Assembly (NCBI GenBank): GCA_938009275.1
Contig: CALLHY010000013.1
Coordinates: 32,747-96,746 of the forward strand
Length of the DNA: 64,000 nucleotides
DNA from: an uncultured bacterium
GTDB taxonomy: Bacteria; Cloacimonadota; Cloacimonadia; Cloacimonadales; Cloacimonadaceae
Direction: 5' to 3'
Position 1 is the stretch's first letter. The number at the start of each line of letters is the position of its first letter. The position numbers and the translations under genes are program-made. Shown here piece by piece: positions 35,940 through 44,918 of this stretch. The notes under the pieces are model-generated. The model saw nothing but the letters and a program-made list of their open reading frames with translations, was not told the origin of the DNA and made no database searches.

Positions 35940-37006
35940 GAATTGCCACCCAACACCAGTTTCGGGTAAGCTTTCCAAATCTGCTCGATATCGTCTTTGG
36001 GGCTGGCGATAAATACCTGGTAGCGTTTATCCACGCAATCATGAATACTTGAGGTATGCCTGGCATCAAGCTCCGCAAAGATGTCGTCAAATAGCAGGAT
36101 TGGCTTTATTCTGGTGGTAGTTTCTATCAGATTAGCTTGAATTAGTTTTAAGATAATAACAGCTATTCTACGCTGCCCTTGAGAGGCATATAGCTTCATT
36201 GGTTTATCGGAGAGACGGAACTCATAATCATCTAAATGAGCACCAATCAGGCTGCGTTGCCAGTGCTTTTCGCGTTGCTCATGTTCGGCTACCAGCTCCA
36301 GTATCGCTTCAACTGAAGCAGCCTGTTGCCTTATGGTAGATTGATAGGCAATTCTAAGCTCTGTAACCATGGCAAAAACTTCTTTGAAGCTATGTTTCAG
36401 GGCTTTGTTTACAATATCCATGTACTTGTGTCTATAGTCCAAAACAATTGCCAAAGCCTGAGCAAATCGTGCGTCCCAGCTTCTTTTTTCTGCTGCCGTA
36501 AAGCTCCTTTTGAACATTGCATTCCGCTGTTCAACAATATGCAGGTAATCTCGCAGCACAGAGATATAGGCAGGATATAGCTGAGCGATTGCCAGGTCAA
36601 AATACTGTCTTCTGAAACGTGGAGAACCACTAATAAGCTGAAGGTCTTCGGGAGCAAGATAGATAACCTTTACCACGTTAATCAAGCTGCTTAGCTGTCT
36701 AATGGGTAGCTCATCAATCTTTAGCAGTTTTCTTCCATCTGCAAAGCTTAATGCTATATTCAGCGGGTTTTCATGGTCTCTAATAAACTGCGAACTGATG
36801 CGAAAATAGGGCTTGTTGAAGCAAAGCAAATCCTCGTCGCGGTGAAAGCGGATGGATTTGCCTATGCCACAGTAAGCTATAGACTCAAGCAGATTAGTTT
36901 TACCACAACCATTGGGACCAATAATCAGACTTCCCGCTGATGTAAAACAAAATTCGCTCTGAGTATAGCTTCTAAAGTTTTCTAGCCTGATACGTTCCAG
37001 TTCCAA
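35936..37006 (-). CDS. recF: RecF, DNA gap-repair ATPase
   Basis: RecF loads RecO/RecR at single-strand gaps. It is an SMC-like ABC ATPase with Walker A GPNGCGKT (30-37), signature YASQGQRRIAV and Walker B ILLFDDIFAELD. Length (356 aa) fits. The start is TTG at 37006 with no clear ribosome site, five bases after dnaN, which suggests translational coupling. dnaN-recF linkage is conserved across bacteria, though dnaA and gyrB are not here. Confidence 0.95.
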   Translation of the reverse strand: MELERIRLENFRSYTQSEFCFTSAGSLIIGPNGCGKTNLLESIAYCGIGKSIRFHRDEDLLCFNKPYFRISSQFIRDHENPLNIALSFADGRKLLKIDELPIRQLSSLINVVKVIYLAPEDLQLISGSPRFRRQYFDLAIAQLYPAYISVLRDYLHIVEQRNAMFKRSFTAAEKRSWDARFAQALAIVLDYRHKYMDIVNKALKHSFKEVFAMVTELRIAYQSTIRQQAASVEAILELVAEHEQREKHWQRSLIGAHLDDYEFRLSDKPMKLYASQGQRRIAVIILKLIQANLIETTTRIKPILLFDDIFAELDARHTSSIHDCVDKRYQVFIASPKDDIEQIWKAYPKLVLGGNS

Positions 37007-37011
37007 TCGTT

Positions 37012-38181
37012 CTAAGACCGGAGAGGCATAAGCAGGAAGGTTATCTCCTGATTGGCTACGCCTGCCTCGTTATAGATCATCATCGGGTCTTTGGAACTGC
37101 CCAACTTGATTATGGCTTTATCCGAATCCAATGCATCAAGAATGGATAGCATGAACTTATAATTAAAGGAAACACCCGTGGACGTGCCTTCAAAGTTATA
37201 GTTATCCATGTTTTGCTTGGCGTCGCCTGTATCACGGTTGGAGGTATTTACTTCAAACTTTTCGTTATCAAGCTCGAATCTGATGCGCAGGTTATCGTCA
37301 GGAGCAACCAGGGCAACCCGGCGAATGGCAGTTCGCAGAGCTTCTCTGTCTATCACGAATTTATTAGGTAAATCACCGATAAATGCCTTCTGATACTCTG
37401 GATATTTATGCTCAATTATCTGAGAGAAAACAAAATACTTGCCGTAGGAGAACATCATCTTGTTGCGATCAATAGAGATTTGAAGCTCCTTACATTCGGA
37501 ATCATATATCTTCTGGAGGAATTGTAATGTTTTTACAGGAATCACTTTCTCTATATAGCTTTGGTTTTGGTCTGTAAAGATATTTTCCTCAATAGGGTTG
37601 GCATTGTCAACTACAGGTATAAGTGAGGAATCCAACACCTTTATCTCCGCAACTTTTCTCCCATCTGTAGCTGCCATGATGTGATGATCGGGAAATATCT
37701 TCCAACAAACTCCAGTTAGCACCGCACGGTTAACATCGGTGGAAACAGCAAAATGAGTTTTACTAATCATTCTATTATACAAAGCGGCATCAATGGAGAT
37801 AGCATTCTCAAGCTTGGTTTCTGGGATAACGGGAAAAAGTGTATGATCGGCTATCAAGAGATTAAAGTCTACCTTTCCGCATTGAATCATAAGCAGTTCG
37901 TCATGACGCCAAAGATTTACTATGGCATCGGGCATAAAATTAATAATCTCATTAAAATGTCTGGCAGATACGGCAATGGTTCCACCCTCAGACACCGCAG
38001 CAGGAAACTCGACCACTACAGTAATCTCTAAATCAGAGGCAGTTATTCTTACAGTGTTTGTTTCTGCATTAACGTTTATAAGGTAATTTGTTAATATGGG
38101 AGATGTGTTTTTAACCGGGACTATGGCTGCCAAGTGCTGAATATGCGCCAACAGGTCTTTCTTTTCAATAGCTAATCTCAT
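37012..38181 (-). CDS. dnaN: DNA polymerase III sliding clamp (beta subunit)
   Basis: DnaN forms the ring that tethers polymerase III to DNA. Its three repeated clamp domains fit the 389-aa length. It begins MRLAIEKKDLLAHIQHL and ends FLLMPLRS, the conserved MPMR/L-type end. The ATG follows GAGGTTATC. It heads a seven-gene minus-strand run, dnaN-recF-MFS-potD-aspS-purN-mtaB. No DnaA box cluster or AT-rich origin was recognised upstream; the upstream gap instead holds repeat copy 3. Confidence 0.95.
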   Translation of the reverse strand: MRLAIEKKDLLAHIQHLAAIVPVKNTSPILTNYLINVNAETNTVRITASDLEITVVVEFPAAVSEGGTIAVSARHFNEIINFMPDAIVNLWRHDELLMIQCGKVDFNLLIADHTLFPVIPETKLENAISIDAALYNRMISKTHFAVSTDVNRAVLTGVCWKIFPDHHIMAATDGRKVAEIKVLDSSLIPVVDNANPIEENIFTDQNQSYIEKVIPVKTLQFLQKIYDSECKELQISIDRNKMMFSYGKYFVFSQIIEHKYPEYQKAFIGDLPNKFVIDREALRTAIRRVALVAPDDNLRIRFELDNEKFEVNTSNRDTGDAKQNMDNYNFEGTSTGVSFNYKFMLSILDALDSDKAIIKLGSSKDPMMIYNEAGVANQEITFLLMPLRS

Positions 38182-38298
38182 GATAACCTCTATCTGTGAA
38201 TAGTAGTTTTTGCAAGGAAATTATCCTTTATGATTTAGTCAATCTCTTTTTGCATGACTACCCAAACCCAGGTCATTGCCTCCGATTCGTGCTTCAGC

Positions 38299-38374
38299 TC
38301 CTTGAAGGAATTACTTATGCAATACGCATGAAATACGCATCGCATCCGCAATTCATGCGTAATAATAGCGCAAT
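38299..38374. repeat. Dispersed palindromic intergenic repeat, copy 3
   Basis: Identical to copy 2 (21948-22023) at 75 of 76 positions. It lies 3' to the HU terminator and 5' to dnaN. Confidence 0.85.
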
Positions 38375-38461
38375 GGCTCTAATGAAGCTGTGGGACGAAG
38401 CTCGTTTTTACTTGTTCAGGTGCAGCGATATTTTTGTAATAGCTTGCGACATAAATAGAAA

Positions 38462-38485
38462 AGGCAGAGAGTTTCCTCTCTGCCT
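38462..38485 (-). terminator. Intrinsic terminator of the HU gene
   Basis: Perfect 10-bp stem, AGGCAGAGAG (38462-38471) with CTCTCTGCCT (38476-38485), four-base loop. On the minus strand it is followed by TTTTCTATTTAT, and it starts 25 bp after the HU stop. Confidence 0.88.
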
Positions 38486-38509
38486 CATAAGGAATGTGAA
38501 TTATGTGGC

Positions 38510-38785
38510 TTATTTTTTAACAGCCTCTTTGAGTTTTTTACCAGCTTTGAAAACAGGAACTTTGCGTGCCGGAATTTTCAGAGCTTTTTTGGTTTTGGGG
38601 TTGATACCATTGCGAGCTTTACGCTGGGCAACGCTGAAAGAACCAAAACCTACCAATGAAACCTTTCCACCCTTTTTAAGGGTTTCGGTAACGCCTTCAA
38701 GGACTGCGGCGAGTGCTAATGCGGCAACTTTCTGTGAAATGCCGGCTGCACCTGCGATCTTTTTTACCAAATCATCTCTGCTCAT
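38510..38785 (-). CDS. HU-family DNA-binding protein
   Basis: A 91-residue nucleoid protein of the HU/IHF type. It begins MSRDDLVKKIAGAAGISQK, carries GKVSLVGFGSFSV and RNGINPKTKKALKIPARKVP (the DNA-clasping arm; here 20 residues), and ends in a lysine-rich helix. Start 38785 is set by the strong AGGAGG site five bases upstream; a longer frame to 38866 adds residues unlike HU. The upstream promoter is near consensus, and its own hairpin follows, so it is a monocistronic, strongly expressed gene. Confidence 0.95.
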   Translation of the reverse strand: MSRDDLVKKIAGAAGISQKVAALALAAVLEGVTETLKKGGKVSLVGFGSFSVAQRKARNGINPKTKKALKIPARKVPVFKAGKKLKEAVKK

Positions 38786-38831
38786 ATTACCTCCTAGTAG
38801 TTTTGTGATAAGAGTGAGAGTCATATTGGAG

Positions 38832-38863
38832 ATTATATAAACGTGCTTCGAATTTTCTGTCAA
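38832..38863 (-). promoter_or_regulatory. Sigma-70 promoter of the HU gene
   Basis: On the minus strand TTGACA (38858-38863) is followed by TATATA (38834-38839) at 18 bp, or TATAAT (38832-38837) at 20 bp. It lies about 50 bases upstream of the ATG. Confidence 0.65.
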
Positions 38864-39024
38864 CAAAAAAAACTGCTATCTTTAAGTTATTAGCGGGTTT
38901 ATAGCATATTGGCAACATCAGCACTTCGTGTAAGACATTATATAACTGCATGTTAGTAAATGTTGACGAAATTCTAAGCTGGGTAAAAAAAACTGTGGCG
39001 TTACGAGTGAAGACTATTTTTAAG

Positions 39025-39055
39025 TTGACAAAAAACGCCCAAACAGCGCTTTAGG
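39025..39055 (+). promoter_or_regulatory. Candidate promoter of the TPR lipoprotein gene
   Basis: TTGACA (39025-39030) is a perfect -35 box. The best -10 is the poor TTTAGG (39050-39055) at 19 bp, 29 bp before the ATG. Confidence 0.35.
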
Positions 39056-39083
39056 AAATAGAATTAATCTGGAGGATTTACTC

Positions 39084-40271
39084 ATGAAACTAAAGTTTTT
39101 ATGTCTCATAAGCCTTGTTACCTTGTTACTGCTCACAGCCTGCGGAGGCAATAAAGTAGTAGATCAGGAAGTTGTACCTGTTCGAAACCCTCTTGCCCTG
39201 GCCCACGAAGCAGCAGCTAATGGCACTGACGCATATGATGAGAAGCTATACGACGATGCAATAATGTCATTCACCGAAGCTATTGATCTGTTCAACGAAG
39301 CAGCACCAACCGCTGTTCCAAGCGATTCCATCCTCCACAACGTAGAAAAGATGAATCTAAATATAGCCAAAATCTATAGCGATATGGCTACTGAAAGTGT
39401 ATCTTTGAATATGTATAGCGAGGCTACAGCTTCTTACCAAAAAGCATTGGACATCTATAAGTCCATCTCCCCTGTTATGGTTACTCAAGATGAGATCGAC
39501 AGTAATATTCTGGCTGCTTATAATAACCTGGCTATTACTTCGAAAAATGCCGGAAAGTTTGAAGACGCCATTAAGTATTATGACCAGATATTAAAAATGA
39601 AGCCCAATGATCCAGAAATCTTGAATGCAAAGTTCTTCGTTCTTAGCGACAACATCAAAGACGATACCCGGGCTTATCAAGTTCTTATAGAATATGCAGA
39701 AGTATCCCAAGATCCGGCAGCCTTTATTAATCTAGCCGATAGATACTCCGAAAGAGGCAACCAGGTAGAGGCAGCGAAGTATTATAATAAAGCCCTCGCC
39801 CTTAGACCCGATGCCGATATGTATCGCAGAATGGCAAATTTCTACCGCTCTAGCAAAGACTGGACAAATGCCAACGTCTACCTGGAAAAGCTTGTTGAAA
39901 CTAAGCCAGCAGCAACTGAGTTGGCTACGATTTATCAGATGATAGGTAAAAACTACGATGAACTTGGCAACAAGAAAAAGATGGTGGAATACTACGAAAA
40001 GTCCATTGGGTTAGAGCGCGACCCACAGCTTGCATTGCTGCTTGCCAGTTATTACAATGGAACCAAAACCTACCAGAAAGTTGTCACTTATGCCACCATT
40101 ACTCTTGGTGCAGACTCCCGCAACGCAGATGCCTTAATGCTACGCGGCTTAGCATACTATCAGCTAAAGAACTATGTTTCCGCGAAAGCTGATCTGGAAC
40201 GCATCCAGAATGATGCCAAATGGGGCACCCAGGCCAAGAGCATTCTTAAAGACAAGAAAATGCCTAAATAA
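39084..40271 (+). CDS. TPR-repeat lipoprotein
   Basis: A 395-residue lipoprotein with signal and lipobox LTAC (Cys20). From about residue 40 to the end it is made of TPR helices, for example YSEATASYQKALDIYK, FEDAIKYYDQILKMKPND and VEAAKYYNKALALRPD. Such proteins scaffold envelope complexes. The ATG follows TGGAGGATTTACTC. A strong terminator separates it from the UmuD gene. No specific partner can be named. Confidence 0.85.
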   Translation: MKLKFLCLISLVTLLLLTACGGNKVVDQEVVPVRNPLALAHEAAANGTDAYDEKLYDDAIMSFTEAIDLFNEAAPTAVPSDSILHNVEKMNLNIAKIYSDMATESVSLNMYSEATASYQKALDIYKSISPVMVTQDEIDSNILAAYNNLAITSKNAGKFEDAIKYYDQILKMKPNDPEILNAKFFVLSDNIKDDTRAYQVLIEYAEVSQDPAAFINLADRYSERGNQVEAAKYYNKALALRPDADMYRRMANFYRSSKDWTNANVYLEKLVETKPAATELATIYQMIGKNYDELGNKKKMVEYYEKSIGLERDPQLALLLASYYNGTKTYQKVVTYATITLGADSRNADALMLRGLAYYQLKNYVSAKADLERIQNDAKWGTQAKSILKDKKMPK

Positions 40272-40286
40272 ATATTGGCAAACTTT

Positions 40287-40319
40287 AGGACGGGTGGCTA
40301 CGTCCATCCGTCCTTTTTT
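40287..40319 (+). terminator. Intrinsic terminator after the TPR lipoprotein gene
   Basis: Stem AGGACGGGTGG (40287-40297) pairs with CCATCCGTCCT (40304-40314) with one G-U pair and a six-base loop, then TTTTTT. It ends 9 bp before the preferred UmuD start. Confidence 0.9.
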
Positions 40320-40328
40320 GTAGGTAAC

Positions 40329-40772
40329 ATGAAATGTAATAACGACGGCTCAATAAAAGCCATCTATACCTTCGACCAGGGTAAGAAGCTCTATCGCCCC
40401 CTTATGGCATCTAAGATCGCAGCTGGCTTTCCTTCTCCCGCTCAAGACTATGTTGAGGGTAAGCTTGACCTCAATGAATATATGATCTCTCATCCGGCAT
40501 CCACCTTTTTTGTTCGGGTAGATGGCTATTCCATGGTTGGTGCAGGTGTTATGCCCGATGATATCCTGGTGGTAGATAGAGCACTGGAAGCTACCTCAAA
40601 GAAGATCGTGATAGCCATATTGGATGGCGAATTAACCGTTAAACGCCTCGTAATAGAGGATGATAATTACTACCTGGTTCCCGAAAGTGCAGATTATCCC
40701 AGCATACAGATTCATGAGGGGATGGATTTTACCATTTGGGGTGTTGTTACATTTGTTATTCATAAGGTTTAA
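40329..40772 (+). CDS. umuD: UmuD-like SOS mutagenesis protease
   Basis: A 147-residue S24 peptidase of the UmuD group. All key sites align with E. coli UmuD at a constant offset of eight: cleavage A32-G33 in AAGFPSPA, Ser68 in GYSMVGAG and Lys105 in ELTVKRL. UmuD, once self-cleaved, joins UmuC as translesion polymerase V. The ATG at 40329 follows GTAGGTAAC. A TTG at 40275 would put the start inside a terminator stem, so I reject it. No umuC, imuB or dinB gene is in the window; instead a giant outer-membrane protein gene follows after four bases. No LexA box was recognised. Confidence 0.88.
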   Translation: MKCNNDGSIKAIYTFDQGKKLYRPLMASKIAAGFPSPAQDYVEGKLDLNEYMISHPASTFFVRVDGYSMVGAGVMPDDILVVDRALEATSKKIVIAILDGELTVKRLVIEDDNYYLVPESADYPSIQIHEGMDFTIWGVVTFVIHKV

Positions 40773-40776
40773 CTGC

Positions 40777-43700
40777 TTGCAAATCGGCAAGCTAAGCGTC
40801 CTATTACTACTCTTTATCTATGCATCCGGGACGCTTTTTGCCAGCAGCTATGTAAAAGAGCTATCCCTCCCACTTCAGTTTGATGTGCATGCCTACAGAC
40901 TGGCAGATTCACCCATAATAAACCATTCAGAAAGCATTTGGGCCGACAGCTTGCTTTTATTGAGGGATATAGATTACAAAATCAATTACCATGATGCCAT
41001 GTTGCATTTACCATCAATTCCACAAGCAAGTAACATATATGTTAGGTATATCTTGGTTCCCCCAAGTCTGAATAAAAAACTCCAAACCTGGGAAAGCAAA
41101 ACCCGCAGCGATAGCCTCTTCACTACCTTAAAACGCAAACAGGTTACGGGCTTCAATACTGATGCTAAACTAGACATTCAGGGCGTAAAGACCTTCGCCA
41201 TCACCTTTTCGGATAACGAGTCCTTTGACCTAAAGCAATCGCTGTATGTAAATCTTTCCGGTGAGCTATCCAAAGGAGTGTCGATATCAGCTCAATTGTC
41301 GGACAGCCAATCAAAGTTATCCCCTGAAGGTGATTCCAAAGAGCTAAGCTCTTTAGACCAAGTATTTATAAAGATTTATGGTGATAAGTTCGAGCTTGCT
41401 ATGGGTGACTTAGAACTAAAATGGAATAACTCCCGCTACCTGGAGTACTATAGCAAGTTTGAAGGTTTAAAATTTCTCTACTCAGACAAGCACAGCCTGC
41501 AAGCAGCCTATTCCGCAGGAAGCGGAAAGTCCGCCAGCACTAACCTGGATATTGTTGATGGCAAACAAGGGCCATATTACTTGCGAGCAAATGACTATCA
41601 GCCCGGTTTCATAGTTATTGCAGGTAGCGAAGAAGTTTTCGTAGATGGTCTCCTATGGGAACGAGGTGTTGGTTACACCATAGACTACTCAGAAGGTAGC
41701 CTGATGTTCAAGCGTTTGATAAGCTCAAACAACTCTGTACTGGTTAGGTTTCACTACTCTGACGAGTTTTTCCCAAGTACCAGTTATCTTAATTCATCAG
41801 CCATTAAGTTAACTGACAATATAACAATTAAGCATCACTTTATCTGGCAGCAAGATGACAAGAATAATCCACTTTTGTTTGAGTTTAGTGACTCCGACTT
41901 GGATTCACTTAGTGCCGCCGGTGACACAAGAGCTTGGGGAGAAGGAGTTGTTCAGGTTGACCCGGGCTTGGGTAGTTACCGCAAAGAAATCAGCATAAAT
42001 GGTATTGAGTATTATGTGTATGCCTACCCGGATTCAACCGCAACCTATAATATAAGCTTTAGCTTTGTGGGAAGTGGCAACGGCGATTACACTGAGTTTT
42101 CCCCAGGAAAGTTCAGGTATGCAGGAGTGGGTTTGGGTGCCTGGTTGCCTCGTAAGCAGTTAATCGCCCCAACTCATCAAGGCAATCTTGATGTAGCTAT
42201 AGATTACACAAGCTCACTATTTCAGGCTGGTATGGAAGCCATTGGTACTATAAGGGATAAAAACACTTTATCCGGCTTTGACGACAGTGATAATCAAGGT
42301 GGAATTCTATACAGCTATGCTCAGATACCAATAAGGGACTTCGAAGTAAATATAGATCACGAAATGCGCTCTGCCAACAGCTCGCTATTTGGCAAATACC
42401 GAAGCCCTGAGATGGAATTCGACTTATCCGGAATTGAAACTGCTGACTCTCTTAAACAAAGTGAAACCAACCTCGGGATTTCTCACAAGTCTATGGCTTG
42501 GGAAGCCTCGCTTAAGCTAAGATACAAGGATGTCAACGAGTATTATCAGCAGCGGGCAATCCGCTTCAATTCTTCCACTATTGGAAAAGGTATATTTCCT
42601 GCTATAAACCTGCGATCTACTCTTTCAGAGCAAACTTATGAGCAAGAGGACGCACCCAAAGGAATACTTCAATATCATCAAGCAAGTGCTGCATGGGATA
42701 CCAGAATAGCAAGGGTTCAGATAGATTGGTTGTTAAACAGGCTGGAGAATGGCAACACTGGTTCGCTATATGAAAAGATTATGCCATCTCTGAGAATAGG
42801 TAATAGCAATAGCTCATTAACACAAATAAGCTATAGTGACGATACCTCAAAGATAAAAAACAATTACTGGATACAAAGCTCAAACAATCAAACATACGCA
42901 GTTAGGCAATTGATAAACACTGAATTGCATAATCTGGATATAGACTACACCCACCGCGAACTGAGCCAACCTGGCAATAGCAACTCAGGTAATTCCCGCT
43001 ATGACCTGATGAATCTCCGTAGCAATCACACTATAATCCACAAAGCAATAAGCATCTTTCAAAATTATCAGCTCAATCAAACAGAATTCTTCCCGAAGAT
43101 TAGGGAACTGCAATATCTGGGTAGCGGTCTTGGTTACTACGATAGCACTGGAGTTAGCATAAACAATGGTGATTATGACTACGTTTACGTGAATGCAGGT
43201 GAAGGCAAGCTCTCTACCGAGATAAACGCACTATGGAGCATATATATCAAACCCGCTACTCTGGGAAACAGCAATTTCTACAAAAAATGGCACAGCGACA
43301 TGAACATCAGCCTTACAGAGCAAAGTGCAAATAGAAACAATTGGAAGAGCTACTTGTTTCTTCCCGGAGAAGTGTTTAATGATAGCAACACAATCTATGG
43401 CAGGCAATCACTACAAAACAACCTTTGGATAGACCTGATACGCAACAAGATTACCGGAAACTTACAACTGAACATGGACAGAAGCCTGGACAAAAGATAC
43501 CAAAGCTCAGACCGCAGTGCTAACAATATGCAGGCATTACAACTGGACATTAAAAGCTTAAACTCATATAATACCCGCTTACAGATTAGTCACGATACCG
43601 GCAGAGACTCACGGTATCAGTCTCAAACCGAAACCCAAGCCTACATAGCTATTGTCCAACGTAATTTTGTCCCTGCCAATAATATCCAAACTGAGCTCAG

Positions 43701-44025
43701 TTACAAGCAGGAAAGCGGGGGTAAACAAGATGGAAGCGAGAGCTACCGACTTCATTCCTACTACCTGTCCCCCACATTTAGAAGTATCTTTATGCAAAAG
43801 TATCGCATAATCACAGGGCTTTCCGTGCAACATAACAAGCTGGATGGAAGCAACTACTTCAGTTTCTTGCCTCAGAAACGGGATGGCTGGATATTTGGGG
43901 CAAACGTAAATGGAGTGTATAGAATGAATAGCTTCAGCAGCATTACCCTTGAGTACCGATATACCGATTATCCAAAAGAAAAAAGCAGACATGAGCTAAA
44001 ACTTGAGTTCAAGGCAGAATTATGA
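40777..44025 (+). CDS. Giant putative outer-membrane beta-barrel protein
   Basis: About 1082 residues. I place the start at TTG 40777 because a signal peptide begins there (GKLSVLLLLFIYASGTLFA) and AAGG lies just upstream; a longer frame starts inside umuD. The body is rich in alternating polar and aromatic strands typical of outer-membrane barrels, ending in KLEFKAEL. One region reads IAGSEEVFVDGLLWERG then YTIDYSEGSLMF, a motif also found in SprA-type and other FCB outer-membrane proteins. Exact family could not be named. The stop overlaps the next gene's start. Role could be transport, secretion or adhesion. Confidence 0.7.
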   Translation: MQIGKLSVLLLLFIYASGTLFASSYVKELSLPLQFDVHAYRLADSPIINHSESIWADSLLLLRDIDYKINYHDAMLHLPSIPQASNIYVRYILVPPSLNKKLQTWESKTRSDSLFTTLKRKQVTGFNTDAKLDIQGVKTFAITFSDNESFDLKQSLYVNLSGELSKGVSISAQLSDSQSKLSPEGDSKELSSLDQVFIKIYGDKFELAMGDLELKWNNSRYLEYYSKFEGLKFLYSDKHSLQAAYSAGSGKSASTNLDIVDGKQGPYYLRANDYQPGFIVIAGSEEVFVDGLLWERGVGYTIDYSEGSLMFKRLISSNNSVLVRFHYSDEFFPSTSYLNSSAIKLTDNITIKHHFIWQQDDKNNPLLFEFSDSDLDSLSAAGDTRAWGEGVVQVDPGLGSYRKEISINGIEYYVYAYPDSTATYNISFSFVGSGNGDYTEFSPGKFRYAGVGLGAWLPRKQLIAPTHQGNLDVAIDYTSSLFQAGMEAIGTIRDKNTLSGFDDSDNQGGILYSYAQIPIRDFEVNIDHEMRSANSSLFGKYRSPEMEFDLSGIETADSLKQSETNLGISHKSMAWEASLKLRYKDVNEYYQQRAIRFNSSTIGKGIFPAINLRSTLSEQTYEQEDAPKGILQYHQASAAWDTRIARVQIDWLLNRLENGNTGSLYEKIMPSLRIGNSNSSLTQISYSDDTSKIKNNYWIQSSNNQTYAVRQLINTELHNLDIDYTHRELSQPGNSNSGNSRYDLMNLRSNHTIIHKAISIFQNYQLNQTEFFPKIRELQYLGSGLGYYDSTGVSINNGDYDYVYVNAGEGKLSTEINALWSIYIKPATLGNSNFYKKWHSDMNISLTEQSANRNNWKSYLFLPGEVFNDSNTIYGRQSLQNNLWIDLIRNKITGNLQLNMDRSLDKRYQSSDRSANNMQALQLDIKSLNSYNTRLQISHDTGRDSRYQSQTETQAYIAIVQRNFVPANNIQTELSYKQESGGKQDGSESYRLHSYYLSPTFRSIFMQKYRIITGLSVQHNKLDGSNYFSFLPQKRDGWIFGANVNGVYRMNSFSSITLEYRYTDYPKEKSRHELKLEFKAEL

Positions 44026-44801
44026 TGACGATTTCCCTTAGCCCGATAGATTATGCAATCGCTCTTCCATTCGTGTTTCTCGCAGGTTTAATAGATGCCA
44101 TTGCCGGAGGAGGCGGACTAATATCGCTTCCTGCCTACTGGAGCATCGGCTTGCCTCCCCATGTAGCTTTGGGAACCAATAAGTTTTCATCTTGCTTTGG
44201 CACTGTATTCTCTACTATAAACTATTTTAAGGCAAAGATGATAGATGTCCCAGTCGCTGTTGCCAGTGCAGTTATGGCACTCATTGGTTCATGGCTGGGA
44301 GCGTCAACAGCCCTACGAATATCGGCGGGAGTGCTAAACTATCTATTGGTGGTATTGATTCCAATAGTAACGGTTGTTTCACTTGCTAGCCGCAACATGG
44401 GCTTTAACAACCGATCTCACCTCTTAGGCATAGGCTATCGCATTAGTTTGGGTTGCTTGGCGGGACTGGTGATTGGCTTTTATGATGGCTTTTTTGGACC
44501 TGGTACCGGCACCTTTCTAATCCTTATTTACGCAAGCCTGATGCACTACGATTTTGTGAAAGCAAATGGCAATACCAAAGTAGTGAATCTTGCATCAAAT
44601 GTAGCCGCCTTGATTACCTTCATGGCATCTGGGAGCATCTTTTTGCCTATTGCCATTCCCGGAGCAGTTTGTGGAATTGCGGGCAACATAATAGGCTCCA
44701 AGCTGGTAATACTAAAAGGCAACAAGCTTATTAAGCAGGTGTTTATACTGGCATTGCTACTGCTATTGGGAAGGATAGTTTATAACCTGTTTGTAAGCTA
44801 A
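44022..44801 (+). CDS. TSUP (TauE/SafE) family permease
   Basis: A 259-residue inner-membrane protein of about eight helices. It has the repeated family motif: GLIDAIAGGGGLISLPA in the first half and GFYDGFFGPGTGTFL in the second. TSUP members move sulfite, sulfoacetate or other small organosulfur anions. The start overlaps the preceding outer-membrane protein gene by four bases, so the two are co-translated. Substrate is not determined by sequence. Confidence 0.88.
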   Translation: MMTISLSPIDYAIALPFVFLAGLIDAIAGGGGLISLPAYWSIGLPPHVALGTNKFSSCFGTVFSTINYFKAKMIDVPVAVASAVMALIGSWLGASTALRISAGVLNYLLVVLIPIVTVVSLASRNMGFNNRSHLLGIGYRISLGCLAGLVIGFYDGFFGPGTGTFLILIYASLMHYDFVKANGNTKVVNLASNVAALITFMASGSIFLPIAIPGAVCGIAGNIIGSKLVILKGNKLIKQVFILALLLLLGRIVYNLFVS

Positions 44802-44809
44802 ATGAACAA

Positions 44810-44883
44810 CGCTATTATTACGCATGAAATACGGATGCCATTAGTAGTTCATGCGTATTTCATAAGCAATTCCTTCAAAGAAG
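44810..44883. repeat. Dispersed palindromic intergenic repeat, copy 4 (inverted)
   Basis: Reverse-oriented copy: CGCTATTATTACGCATGAA at the left end and TTCATGCGTATTTCATAAG toward the right. It lies between the convergent TSUP permease and ABC ATPase genes, 8 bp past the permease stop. Confidence 0.82.
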
Positions 44884-44918
44884 ATTGAGATTATCAAGCT
44901 ACATCAATAATGAATGTA

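Larger units (their letters stand above)
38182..38509. other. Gap between HU and dnaN carrying repeat copy 3
   Basis: This 328-bp stretch lies downstream of the HU gene and upstream of dnaN. It contains repeat copy 3 and the HU terminator. The dnaN promoter should be near 38185-38290, but no clean -35/-10 pair was found. A 214-codon plus-strand frame through the repeat and HU antisense is not credible. Confidence 0.6.

Noticed and set aside
38182..38300. Replication origin upstream of dnaN
   Set aside because: No cluster of TTATCCACA-like boxes or AT-rich unwinding region was seen, and dnaA is absent.
38196..38840. 214-codon plus-strand frame across the repeat and the HU gene
   Set aside because: It runs antisense through HU and repeat copy 3, with no ribosome site and a composition unlike a real protein. 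It is a shadow frame.
40275..40328. TTG at 40275 as the start of UmuD
   Set aside because: It would place the start inside the stem of the preceding terminator and lacks a ribosome site. ATG 40329 matches the known UmuD spacing to Ser and Lys.
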